Positions 43,525 to 53,639 of a DNA stretch of 64,000 bases are shown piece by piece. Numbering within the stretch: position 1 is the first letter of the stretch; each line of letters starts with the position of its first letter. Location of the stretch: positions 8,471,501 to 8,535,500 of the forward strand of contig JAGTTD010000022.1 of NCBI GenBank assembly GCA_018398585.1. The letters are read 5' to 3'. The translations under genes and the position numbers were made by a program. A model generated the notes under the pieces. That model was not told the DNA's origin, did no database searches, and saw only the letters and a list, made by a program, of their open reading frames with translations. Source of the stretch: Simmondsia chinensis (taxonomy: Eukaryota > Streptophyta > Magnoliopsida > Caryophyllales > Simmondsiaceae).

Positions 43525-44660
43525 TGTTTACACCTTAATTTTGAGGGAGCTAGGACGATGTTGTTTTCAGCAAATTGTCACATGCTTATCATGTGAGGTG
43601 CTCCTTGATAAAAATTAGACCTTTATGTACTAAGATAACAACAGCTCGAGCCAAGATCTTTAGAAGTTTATCACTCTAAGAGGGGTATCATCCACTTGAG
43701 ACTTGAGATGGTTGAAGGGTGAAGGGAGCTCGAGCTCAAGGAACTGCCAAGAAGGCTGCAAGACAAGTAGTTTCCAAGCTCAAGATAGAGAATTGAAGCA
43801 TAACTTCAAGTTCGTGGACACCAAGCTTAGTCTAAGGGAATGTGAAGCATCTGGAGGAGACTTCAGCTAAAAATGTGTATGTGAGCTTCAAGAAATATAC
43901 TCAAGACCAAATCAAGGGCACTTTCATTGATCATTCATGCACTCAAAGAGCTTGGAGGCCTGACATGGGAAAAAAGTGCTGTGAAAATAGGGGGCAACCA
44001 TTATTTAGTTTTTCTATAATTAAGGGGCTCCACTATAGTCCAAAAATACATAGATAGTACATACACTCACGCAAAATTGCTTCAAGTTTTCTTTATAGCA
44101 CACTTGTGCTTTTTTTTCTTAAGAGTAGAGTAACTTAACTTAGTCTAGTGTAGTGTAGATCTAGCTATACTTGCTTCTTCAGTAATATAGTGTTTCGGAC
44201 TTCAGGTATGAACACTCTATTTTAATTTGTTCTAAAATTTGATGAGTTAAGAAATGAGGCTTCACTTTAAGATTTTGATGGCCAAGGCTTAACCTTGATG
44301 GTAACACTACTTTCACTGCTTGATAAGTCTTGTGGTTTTTTGTTTGTGCCATTGTTTATGGTTTTCACAGCCAAGGCATTATCTTGATTGCATTGGCCCT
44401 AATCTAGTGACCCAAATATAGTTTTCCCCATTTAAATCTTGTCTGAATTAAACTCATTCAAGTTATTATAAGTCAAAGGTTCGAGGCTTTAAAATATGAT
44501 TGAATTAGACTTATAAATGGACTGCTAAACTCTTGGGTTTGTCTCTACCCCAGTTTCTAACTTTTAAGTGTACAAGGAAAGATGTATGCCAGCCTTGCTC
44601 CGACCCTATAACTTCCAGTTAAGTTAGGTCCATATCCCTTTAATTTTCTGTCAAAAAATT
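43525..44660 (+). repeat. 3' LTR of element E, truncated
   Basis: It matches 29947-31050 in order (for example 'gagatggttgaagg-tgaagg', 'cttgtgctttt', 'ttaattttctgtcaaaaa'). It breaks off at 44660 where a copia LTR head begins. The short frame 43842-44057 is not a gene. Confidence 0.75.
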
Positions 44661-44661
44661 G

Positions 44662-44868
44662 TTGGAATTAGTGTTGTGGAAAACCTAATTAGTTGGTTTT
44701 AAATATTAAACAAATAATATTATTTTATTTATTTGTTGTCTGATTATGTTTTACTAGTCAATCATGTGTGTGATTGTTTTTCTAAAATGTTCCAAGAGAT
44801 GGATATTCTCTAAGATAACATGTCAAGTTTGGTTAAAGGGGTCATTAAGATTGAACCACGCAATGAGA
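44662..44868 (+). repeat. Copia LTR head fragment (family A/B/C)
   Basis: TGTTGGAATTAGTG, 'aacctaattagttggttttaaatatta' (in blocks) and 'gatgacatgtcaag-like' sequence match the first 200 bases of the element C LTR in sense. It ends abruptly at 'aagattgaacca', where gypsy gag begins. Confidence 0.75.
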
Positions 44869-45330
44869 ACCCGTATAATCATTTGGACAGTTTCAGAGAG
44901 GTTTTTCTTTACCTTCAGGATTCCTAACGTTAATGATGATGCCATCCTACTTCACCTTTTCCCTTTCTATTTGAAGGATAAGGCCAAGTATTGGTTAAGC
45001 ACCTTATGTAGTGGGACTATTAATGCTTGGACTCAAATGCAACAAGAATTTCCTAAGAAATTCTATCCCATTAGTAAGACCAACACTTCTAGGAGAGCCA
45101 TTAACACCTTCGCCCAACTTCCTAATGAAGAATTCTAGAAGAGTTGGGATAGGTTTAAGGAGCTTTTACGCGCTTGTCCACATAATGCTATCCCTAAATG
45201 GCAATTGGTCCAAAATTTTTATTATGGGTTAAATGAAAAGGGTCAACAAACTATTGATGCCTCATGTGGTATCAATTCCTTAGGAATAATGAGGATGAGC
45301 CATGGGAACTATTTGAACATTTGAATGAGA
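44860..45330 (+). pseudogene. Gypsy gag fragment
   Basis: The reading contains DDAILLHLFPFYLKDKAKYWL, WTQMQQEFPKKFYPISKT and, after a stop at 45136, WKSWDRFKELLRACPHNAIPKWQLVQNFYYGL. This is the order of the Retrotrans_gag family (gypsy, Athila/Tat-like wording). It lacks the N-terminus and everything after about 45330. Frames 44764-45138 and 45011-45232 overlap it; the first wrongly extends into the copia LTR head. Confidence 0.85.
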
Positions 45331-46135
45331 ATTCACAACAAAATGTAGCACGTGCACATTTAAATGCTACTAGGTTAAATAGAGGAGGAGTACATGAAAT
45401 TGCTCACACCTCTATCTATTGGCCCTAAAGCCATATATATTATAATTTCAATGATAACAACCATTTAATAAATCATTGTGTTTAAATTATTGTAATCTTG
45501 TTTATAAGTGATTCATAAGAAAGCTAGGAAAAATCAAGGCTAATCATGTTGATTTCAAGCCTTCTAAGACGACGAATGAAGAGCAAAATAGATCAAAGTC
45601 GAAGAGAAGATTTATCCAAATTGAAGAGAACATGATCTGAGTCCAAGTACCTTAAAGTTTTTTATTTTTGTCCAGGACTTAGGATTGGGATATATCAATT
45701 GAGTCCAAGTCTAAATATTAACATGTGATGCTCTAACAAAAATGTTTTGGAGATATTTTTTAAATTTGACTTCCAAATTTTATTTGAGAAATATTCAAGT
45801 CAAATTTAAGCCAATCTAGTTTATCAATTAAAATTTTTATTCAAGATTGGTATTTTGTAAAGCTTGATCAAATCAAATAAGATAAAATTTAAATGGCAGA
45901 TAATTTAGCTTGATTCAATCAATCATTCATGATCATGGAAAACTAGGAAATTAATTCAATCAATCATTCCTGATCAAGGCAAAATATTCATGATCAAGGC
46001 AAACTAGGAAATTAATTCAAAAATTAAGCTAATATAGAAATTAATTAATCAATAAATTAATTATGAATTTATGGTAAATCATCCCATCAATCAAGCTAAG
46101 TGATCTTAAATGGGAAAATCCACCCATGCATTATG

Positions 46136-46210
46136 AGTGTCAACACATATAAGGTATGTGTCAACACACAGACTTGCAGTAGCCACAAAATGCTGATGTG
46201 TGTCGACACA
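46136..46210 (+). repeat. GTGTCGACAC-type palindromes in LTR 1
   Basis: Three copies of gTGTCRACACa lie about 100 to 170 bases upstream of the TATA box; the first two have decayed from the GTCGAC core. Confidence 0.6.
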
Positions 46211-46305
46211 AAGATAAAAAAAAGCTCAAAACGGCTACTTTTGACTTGATTTCTTTCCTAATCTTTTTTCCAAACTTTTGAACGTCCTCTTGGCCCTCAT
46301 TTACC

Positions 46306-46313
46306 TATAAATA
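46306..46313 (+). promoter_or_regulatory. TATA box of LTR 1
   Basis: TATAAATA in 'cctataaatagggcttgaat', conserved at 50999-51006 in LTR 2. Confidence 0.65.
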
Positions 46314-46941
46314 GGGCTTGAATGCTTTGGTCCAATTCATCGAACACTCTCTAAGCATTCTTCGGTAAAAAGTTTCTTATATTCTTGTGCTTTAACGGCT
46401 TGAGTTCAAGTTTTGTTTTATGTTTTTTTTTGAGCATCTAGTTCTCTTTATTGTTGATCATTAAGCTTAATTGGCATATCTTTAGCTTTATTAGCTTGAT
46501 AGAGTGTTAATTCATTCTTAAAAGAGTGAAAAATCTGAGTGCTTTAATTCTTCCATTGCTTTGTTCTGATTCATTTTATTGTAACGGTTAGATCCTAAGC
46601 CTACGGTTACAACAAGATCTGTTGTAAAGGGTTGGTCTTGAGCCTACGTACGAAAAGACAGGTTGTAAAGGTTGGATCCTGAGCCTGTTTTTAAAAAGGA
46701 TCGTCAAGCTTAGTTAAAGGCTCAAGTGACGACAAGTGGTTACTTGAGAAGTGGACTAGCTTCCTATTCGGAAGTGAACAACTATAAATCTTTGTGCGTT
46801 GTTTTTATTTTTGCCTTTATCTTTCCAATTGTGTATTTATTGTCCAAATTTTAATTTAATTTTTGGTTCATAAAATTTAATTTTTCATTTATCACTAAAG
46901 AACCTAATTCCTCCCCTCTTAGGTTGCTCTTTGGACCTTCA

Positions 46942-46955
46942 ATTGGTATCAAAGC
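46942..46955 (+). promoter_or_regulatory. PBS of SIRE-like copy 1
   Basis: ATTGGTATCAAAGC follows the LTR end, with one mismatch to initiator tRNA-Met. Confidence 0.8.
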
Positions 46956-47000
46956 TAGTACTCTTATTTTTTTCGGGTCTAACAACATTCGAGTGATCCT

Positions 47001-47790
47001 ATGGAAACCTTCACTCCTATCCTAGCCCAGGATCAATCAACCAACAAGCCTCCTCTTTTTGATGGGAAAAATTTATCCTATTAAAAGCTTAGAATGAGAC
47101 TTTGCATTACATCTATTGATTTTGATTTATTGCTTATAGAAAAAAATGGTGATTATATACCTTTAAAGAAACAAGGTGAAAAAACTATTGAAAAAGTGGA
47201 AAATGAGCTATGCAAGATGATAAAGAAAAACTTACGAATAATTGCAAAAGGTCATTATAAACTATTGTGTCCTATTGCCCCAAATGTCTTTAATCATGTG
47301 TCCAGTTGTCAATCGGCCAAAGACGTTTAGGAGAAGCTAGAGGTCACCTATGAAGGTACGGATCAAGTAAAGTCTTCAAAAAGTAAACATGTTTGTAAGA
47401 TATTACGAACTTTTTAAAATGAAACCAGAGGAATCAATAAAATAGATGTACGTTAGATTTTTTGATATTACTAACAAACTCCAAGCTCTTGGAAAAATGT
47501 ATTCAAATGAGGAGCAAGTTAGTAAAATCCTTAGATGTCTTCCTATTTCATGGCAAGGCAAGGTTATCGCTATTCGAGAAGCTCATAACCTCTCCACTTA
47601 TAAACTCAATCAACTAATTGGAAATCTTATGACCCATGAGATTGGCATGGAAGAATTTAAAGAAGAAGAAAACAAAATAAAAGTAAAGACATAGTATTTA
47701 AATCATTTCTAAGTGGTGAAAATGACGAAAGTTATGATGAAGGTATTATGTTGGCAATAAAGTTTTACAAACATCTTGAAAGGAAAAGGT
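47001..47790 (+). pseudogene. SIRE-like gag, copy 1
   Basis: It starts METFTPILAQDQSTNKPP and LFDGKNLSY, then a stop replaces the expected Trp. It continues KLRMRLCITSIDFD, ending in NHVSSCQSAKDV (to 47330). After stops it reads MYVRFFDITNKLQALGKMYS and KILRCLPISWQGKVIAIREA (47446-47694), the UBN2-type copia gag domain. At about 47785 it runs directly into post-pol sequence, so zinc knuckle, protease, integrase, RT and RNase H are deleted. Confidence 0.85.
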
Positions 47791-48067
47791 TTCTATCAAC
47801 TTTTAAACATCTTAACCTTCGATTTTTGTCAAAACGCACCTTTTTCACAAAACCCTAACCAAAACCGAACCCAATAAAAATTTTCTCAAATTTGCTGGTT
47901 TTTCTTCACTTTTCTTGCTTTTCTATGTCAAAAATACGCTATTTTCAATAACATTTTATTATCTTTAACAAATTTTAAGCACATCTCAAAATTTCATTCT
48001 TTTTTTTAAAACCCTGGCTATAACACGAAATTTTTTTCTCTCTTTCTATAAAGCTCTTCAAGCTTTA
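47791..48067 (+). other. Post-pol untranslated segment, copy 1
   Basis: It aligns with 60340-60640 of copy 2 ('gtttctatcaac', 'aaaaccgaacccaataaaa', 'tcaaaatttcat'). Pyrimidine-rich, no frame. Confidence 0.6.
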
Positions 48068-49118
48068 AGTCAAGCATCGCACAAAGTGGTTGGAAACCAC
48101 TTCCAAGAAGATATCCGAAAACACTAAAAGTGCTTCTTCTTCTCGAGGTTCCTAGCTCCGTAAATTCCTCTAACCCCTTCTTCAAAAAGGAAGTCTTGTT
48201 TGGTAGACTCGTAAAATGGACTTGGGTTAGGAGAAACAACTTGGGGGAATTATTTACTTTGTTTGAAGGAGTAGGTTTGATTGAAATTTGTTGTTTAAGG
48301 GAACCGGTATATACCCGGATTCAGTACGGAATTTTACTTCAACCTTACAATTTCTAGAACTACTCCTCTTGAATTATCCCCAACAGTTTTAGGCCAAGTA
48401 ATTAAACTTAATGCATCTTATACAAATGAATTGCTTGGTTTTGGTTTTGATGAAGAGGATGATTTTTTCTTTCCCCAAGTACTCCACAAATACCCGCTCC
48501 TCGAATCTCACTGCAACTCCTTACTTGCACAAGTTTGGGGCGACATACTACTTTCTAACCCAAAGAAGCCAAACTCGAATGATTTAGGAGTGGTTCTTAA
48601 GTTAGCACATAAATTGATTTGTATGAACATTACTCCAAGAACGGATGGCTTTGACTCTGTCTCAAACTTGCATCTATTCCTATTGTCTCGACTCCTAAAT
48701 GGCCACAAAATGAATCTTGGGGATTTAGTATTAAAATGATTAGTCTTAAAATGCTTCATATTCATTTTCAAAAGACTAATCCCGCTTATGGCATGCTTCT
48801 TACACGTGTTTTTTAATGCATTTTAACTAGCTTTTTACATACCCATTCCTTAACAAGATGATTCACTTGGGACATCTTTGAAAAAGATGGGTTTCAAATT
48901 TAAACACAACAAATGGGTAAAGAAACAAAATGCAATTAGGAGAATAGAAGAAATAGATGAAGTTAGAGACAAGGAAGAGGAAGATTTTGATGGAAGGGAT
49001 GGGGTTAATGAGGATGAATCTCAGCCAGGACCTCCGAAAAGAAGAAGTGTCAGCGAAAGACTTACTTCTTTGGAAGAACAAGGGTCTATCTTACACTCAA
49101 ACCTTGAGGAGTTCTAAC
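48068..49118 (+). pseudogene. Post-pol ORF, copy 1: plant transposon-protein-like
   Basis: Readable parts: KKEVLFGRLVKWTWVRRNNLGELF (48190-48260), NELLGFGFDEEDDFF and VWGDILLSNPKKPNSNDLG, ending in LHLFLLSRLLNGHKMNLGDLV (48431-48739). The C-terminal part is highly charged with a likely coiled coil: RRIEEIDEVRDKEEEDFDGRD and KRRSVSERLTSLEEQ (48878-49117). The middle part resembles the 'putative plant transposon protein' family (Transposase_32-like) by its ingredients REFY, inLLG and GxxinlgdLil. The initiating ATG is mutated and frames shift. Copy 2 is at 60646-61731. Confidence 0.6.
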
Positions 49119-49378
49119 AAGAAATGTGATCCACCCTCCATAGGATTTTAGATTTTATATCGTGTACAAAAAGACCCCCTACTCCTTAAATTTATTTGCT
49201 TTTCTTCTTTCAAAAATTTGGAGCTGCATTTTTCATTATTGTACAACATTCTACTTGAAGTGATGCAATTTTATGACTATTTGAGAATGTGTCCCATTCA
49301 CTTATGTTCATATATGCTCTTATTGACACTTTCTCTATCCCTCATCTTATGCTTTTCGTTGATGATAGAGAGAGAGAA

Positions 49379-49380
<2 letters not shown>

Positions 49381-49410
<30 letters not shown>
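49381..49410 (+). repeat. G30 homopolymer at a purine tract
   Basis: Thirty consecutive G follow a GA-rich stretch. At the same place copy 2 has only GACAAAGGGGGAGAAA (about 61957-61972), so a polypurine-like site has expanded. Length may be affected by sequencing. Confidence 0.8.
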
Positions 49411-49411
<1 letters not shown>

Positions 49412-49756
49412 GTGGGTGAAGAAATATAGGTGTGTTGGTGTATAGTTATGTCATAAAAATGATGCTAGGTGCAAGTTAATTGAACATCTAACCTCAAGAA
49501 TGCATCTACCGTGGCATGAAGTACGTCTTTAATTGAGAAATGCTTAAAATGATGATGATGTTAATATATTGAATGTGTGATTCCTAAAATGCATCAACTT
49601 AGGTGGAGCAATTAAGTTTGAACCTCAATCATTATATAAATTGCTCTATAAGTTCATGGTCATGTGTATGCTTTGATAGGTGAATACTTTTATGGTGAAT
49701 GCTATACTTCAACTTTCACATTTCAAAGAGAAAATACCAAATGTTTGTCATCATCA

Positions 49757-50107
49757 AAAAGGGGGAGATTGTTGGCCTTAAAACCATTTATATTGTAATT
49801 CGGATGATAACAACCATTTAATGAGTCATTGTGATTAAATTATTCCAATCTTGTTTGTATGTGACTCCTAAGAAAGCTAAGAAAAATCAAGGCTAATCAT
49901 GTATGTAAGTGACTCATAAAAAGGGGGAGATTATTGGCCCTAAAGCCATTTATATTATAATTTTGATGATAACAATATTGTAATTGTTCCTAGCCATTTT
50001 GATGATGACAGTGTTTGTCATCATTAGATGACAGTAGCTAGCCAGGCTGGGTTGTGGGCCGGTCCCGCCCACTGGCCACCTCTACTCATCATCAAAAAGA
50101 GGAAGAT
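49757..50107 (+). repeat. Repeated PPT plus LTR-head cassette, copy 1
   Basis: AAAAAGGGGGAGATTG precedes an LTR head at 49770 (about 130 bases). A second AAAAAGGGGGAGATT precedes a head at 49932. AAAAAGAGGAAGATT then precedes the full LTR at 50108. The middle module carries an insert with 'gctgggttgtgggccggtcc' (about 50024-50085). The same three-step order stands at 62303-62587. Confidence 0.8.
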
Positions 50108-51617
50108 TATTGGCTTTGAAGCCATTTAAACTGTAATTTTGATGATAACAAATATTTAATGAGTAATTGTATTTAAATTATTCTAATCTAGTTTGTTAGT
50201 GACTTATAAGAAAATCTAGGAAAAATCAATGCTAATCATATTAATATCAAGCTTTCTAAGACGATGAATCAAGAGCAAAAGAGATCAAAGGAGAAGAGAA
50301 AATTCATCCAAATTGAAGAGAATGTAATCTGAGTCGAAGTGCCATAAAGTTATTTATTTTTGTCTAGGACTTAGGATTGGGATATATCGATTGAGTCCAA
50401 GTCTCAATATTAATATATGATGTTCTAACAAAAATGTTTTTGAAATACTTTTGAAATTTGATTTTCAAATTTTATTTGAAATATATTCAAGTCAAAATTT
50501 AAGCCAATCTAGTTTATCAATTAAAATATTTTTTCAAGATTGGTATTTTGAAAAAGCATGATCAAATCCAGTAAGATAAAATTTAAATAGGTGATAATTT
50601 ATCATGATTCAATCAATCACTCATCATCATGGAAAACTAGGAAATTAATTCAATCAATCATTCATGATCACGGCAAAGTAGGAAATTAATGAAAAATTAA
50701 GGTAATATGGAAATTAATTCATCAACCAATTAATCTTCAATTTGTGGTAAATCATCCCATCAATCAAGCTAATTGATCAAAAACGTGCAAATCCACACAG
50801 GCATGCTACGTGTCGACACACAGAAGGTGTGTGTCGGCACACAGACATACAGTAGCCACCGAGAGCTACTGTGTGTCGACACACAGCCCTTGTGTGTCAA
50901 CACACAGATTAGAAAAAGCTCAAAACTGTTACTTTTGACTTGATTTCTTTCCTAATCCTTTTCTAATCTTTTAAACGTTCCCTTGGCCATCATTTGCCTA
51001 TAAATAGGGTTTGAATGCTTTGATTCGAATCATCCAACACTCTCTAAGCATTCTTTGATAAAAAGGTTCTTATATTCTTGTGCTTTAACAGTTTGATTTC
51101 AAGTTTTGTTTTAAGTTTTTTTTTCTTGAGCATGTAGTTCTCTTTATTGTTGATCATTAACCTTAATTGGCATATCCTTAGCTTTGGCTAAGCTTGATAG
51201 AGTGTCAATTCATTATTGAAAGAGTGAAGAATTTGAGTGCTTTAATTCTTCTATTGCTTTGTTTCAATTCATTTCATTGTAAAGGTTGGATCCTGAGCCT
51301 ATGGTTACAAAAGGATCGGTTATAAAAGATTGGTCTTGAGCCTATGTATTAAAACACTGGTTTAAAAAAAAAATAGTTGGATCCTGAGTGTGTTTTTAAA
51401 AAGGACCATCAAGCTTGGCTAAAGGCTCAAGTAATAAAGAGTAGACACTTGAGTAGTGGACTAGCTTCCAGTTTAGAAGTGAACCACTATAAATCTTTAT
51501 GCATCATTTTTTTTTTCTTGCCTTTATATTTTCAATTTCATATTTATTGTCCAACTTTTCATTTAATTTTTGGTTTATAAAATTTAATTTTTCATTTATC
51601 ATTAAAGAACCTGATTC
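50108..51617 (+). repeat. LTR 2 (shared) of the SIRE-like array
   Basis: It matches LTR 1 through 'aaagaacctgattc' and then lacks about 45 bases comprising the LTR end and PBS. The following 'gagctagtactcttatg' joins directly. TATA box at 50999-51006; four GTGTCGACAC palindromes at 50810-50907. Confidence 0.85.
50810..50907 (+). repeat. GTGTCGACAC palindrome cluster in LTR 2
   Basis: Four copies of the 16-base palindrome TGTGTGTCGACACACA or one-base variants occur within 100 bases, about 95-190 bases upstream of the TATA box. Confidence 0.8.
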
Positions 51618-51671
51618 ACATAGAGCTAGTACTCTTATGTATTTCTAGTCTAATACCCTTAGAGTGATCCT

Positions 51672-52050
51672 ATGGCAACCGTCACTCCTATCCTAGCCCA
51701 GGGTTAATCGACCAACAAGACTTCTCTTTTGATGGGGAAAATTTAGTCTATTGGAAGCTTAGAATGAGACTTTACATTACATCTATTGATTTTGATTTAT
51801 TGCTTATAAAAAAAATAGTGATTATATACCTTTAAAGAAACAGGTGAGAAAACTATTGAAAAAGAGGAAAAAGAGCTTATGTAAAATGATAAAGAAAAAA
51901 TTGCAAAAAATACAAAAGCTCATTATCAGTGTGTTAATGCCGCAAATGTGTTTAATTTTGTGTCAGGTTGTCAATCGGAAGATATTTAGGACAAGCTAGA
52001 GGTCTCCTATGAAGGTACGGATCAAGTAAAGTCCTCAAAAAATAAACGTG
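51672..52050 (+). pseudogene. SIRE-like gag, copy 2, 5' part
   Basis: MATVTPILAQG, then the same wording as copy 1 (FDGENLVYWKLRMRLYITSI) with single-base frameshifts near 51810 and 51860. It is split at 52050 by LARD-B and resumes at 57198. Confidence 0.8.
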
Positions 52051-52612
52051 TGTTATGATCCAAGAATCCGAGGCATGAGCTGATGGTGGCTGTGTTGCTG
52101 TCTCGCTGCTATGCTGCCGCTGTTGTTTGCTGTTTGCTGCGATGGTGGCTGTCTTGCAGCCATTTGATGATCATTTACTGTAGGGAAGTTGTATTAGCTT
52201 GTTGATATTGTAACTAGAATGAGTCTTGATGTAATTAGTTGCATAAGTCTCTTGTTAAGTCATGTAATAAGTGAGCTCTAGTGGCATGTAGCCTAGGTGG
52301 TCAATGGCCGGTCAAGGTTGGCGGCAAATTAGTTAGGTGGCGGTTAAGTCGGTTAGGCCATGGGTCCAAATACATTGTATCCCTAGATATTTTTAGTCCA
52401 AACCATCCTAGGAGGAATTAGTATAAATAGATGGCTCTCGCTTGTAATCCATAACCACTTTGATGAATGAATTTGATATCTTTTGATATCTCGTCTACTT
52501 TCTCATCTCTTTTCCCTTCTTTCTCATCTAAACTCTAAATTCTCTTCTCATCTCATACTCTCACTATCCCAACCAAGATTGAGGTTCAAGAGCAATCTTT
52601 GAAACCTTAATA
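52051..52612 (+). repeat. 5' LTR of LARD-B
   Basis: 562 bases with TATAAATA at 52422-52429 and the pyrimidine-rich end shared with LARD-A. Confidence 0.88.
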
Positions 52613-53639
52613 ATTGGTATCAAAGCCTTGATTTGGCTTCCGAATCAAGCTCTAAATAAAATAAAATAAAAAATGCAAAATCTGATTGATTGTGTTGCAA
52701 TTAATCAACAAAAAATAGTTTTAACACTGATTTGTTCAGTTTTATATGATCAAGAATTCAATTCTGAATTCTGATCGTGAAAAGCTGGTGTACTACCTTA
52801 GTGATCAGCAAGTGCCTGGGAATTGCTTCGGTTGGTATCAATTTGATTGAAATATGTTGAAGAAAGTTTAATTGATCAGTAATTGTTGATTACGTTCATT
52901 ATCAAGCTGATTCAGATTGAATCTAATCAAGCATTAGCTGCTGAAGTTGGTGCTGAAGAAAAGCATTAGTTGTTGAAGTGGAATGCTGAGCTCAATTGTT
53001 CTTGATCAATTATTCATTTGATCAGTTGGAGAAGAAGTTAAGTGAGCTATTGATCAACATTATAATTGATCATAATCAAAAGATCATAAATAAGCTGCAT
53101 TGAGGTTAATTCTGATTCTACAATTTAGTAACTGAGGTTGAGGTAACGGTTTCTGAACTTCAAGTCGCAATTCGATGAGAATTTGTGTTTGTTGCTGGTT
53201 TGTGATGAAATTGTGTTGATAAGCATAGAAGCGATGAGAATTCATCAGAATCGGAGTTGATTCTTACGAACTACATGTTATTAAGTAGAGATTTGCTTAG
53301 GCGAAAATCTGACATCGAACTGAGAACCGAAAGTGATGAAATCCGACTTCGTTCTTGAAGGTTGTGGTGATTCGTGTGTTTAATCATCACTACAGACAGG
53401 AATTGAACCTATTTCAGATTCTTAGTCTGAATTATTCAGACAAGCATCGCGGTTAGGGTTTGTTCGAATTCTCTGGTGCGAACATCTACGTATTAGGGTT
53501 TGTACTCAGTGAGGATTGAAGAGCGGTTGGTACGTGATTGTTTGTGCAAGCAAAGGAGTATAATTCCTTTAAGCAAACATCTGGTGAAGTGGTTCGAATC
53601 GAATTTTTTCCTTTGCGAACAGAGTTTGGCTCTTTTCGA

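Larger units (their letters stand above)
29947..44660 (+). mobile_element. Small gypsy-like element E (split by element C)
   Basis: The LTR at 29947 (TGTTTACACCTTAATTT) and the LTR at 43525 (same start) are co-linear for about 1.1 kb. The second is preceded by the polypurine AAAATGGGGGCA. If nested element C (31211-41721) is removed, only about 1.8 kb of internal sequence remains, without gag or pol in the sense direction. It carries an antisense plant-mobile-domain relic. This is best read as a non-autonomous element. The 3' LTR is cut at about 44660. Gypsy assignment rests on the polypurine style and on known gypsy elements with such domains. Confidence 0.65.
45417..46941 (+). repeat. LTR 1 of the SIRE-like array
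   Basis: About 1,525 bases. It starts TATTGGCCCTAAAGCC (TG decayed to TA) and ends GGACCTTCA before the PBS. It contains a TATA box (46306-46313) and GTGTCRACAC palindromes (46136-46210). Confidence 0.85.

Noticed and set aside
44764..45138. A single 124-codon gene
   Set aside because: Its first third is copia LTR sequence and the rest is gypsy gag; the frame is an accident of the junction.
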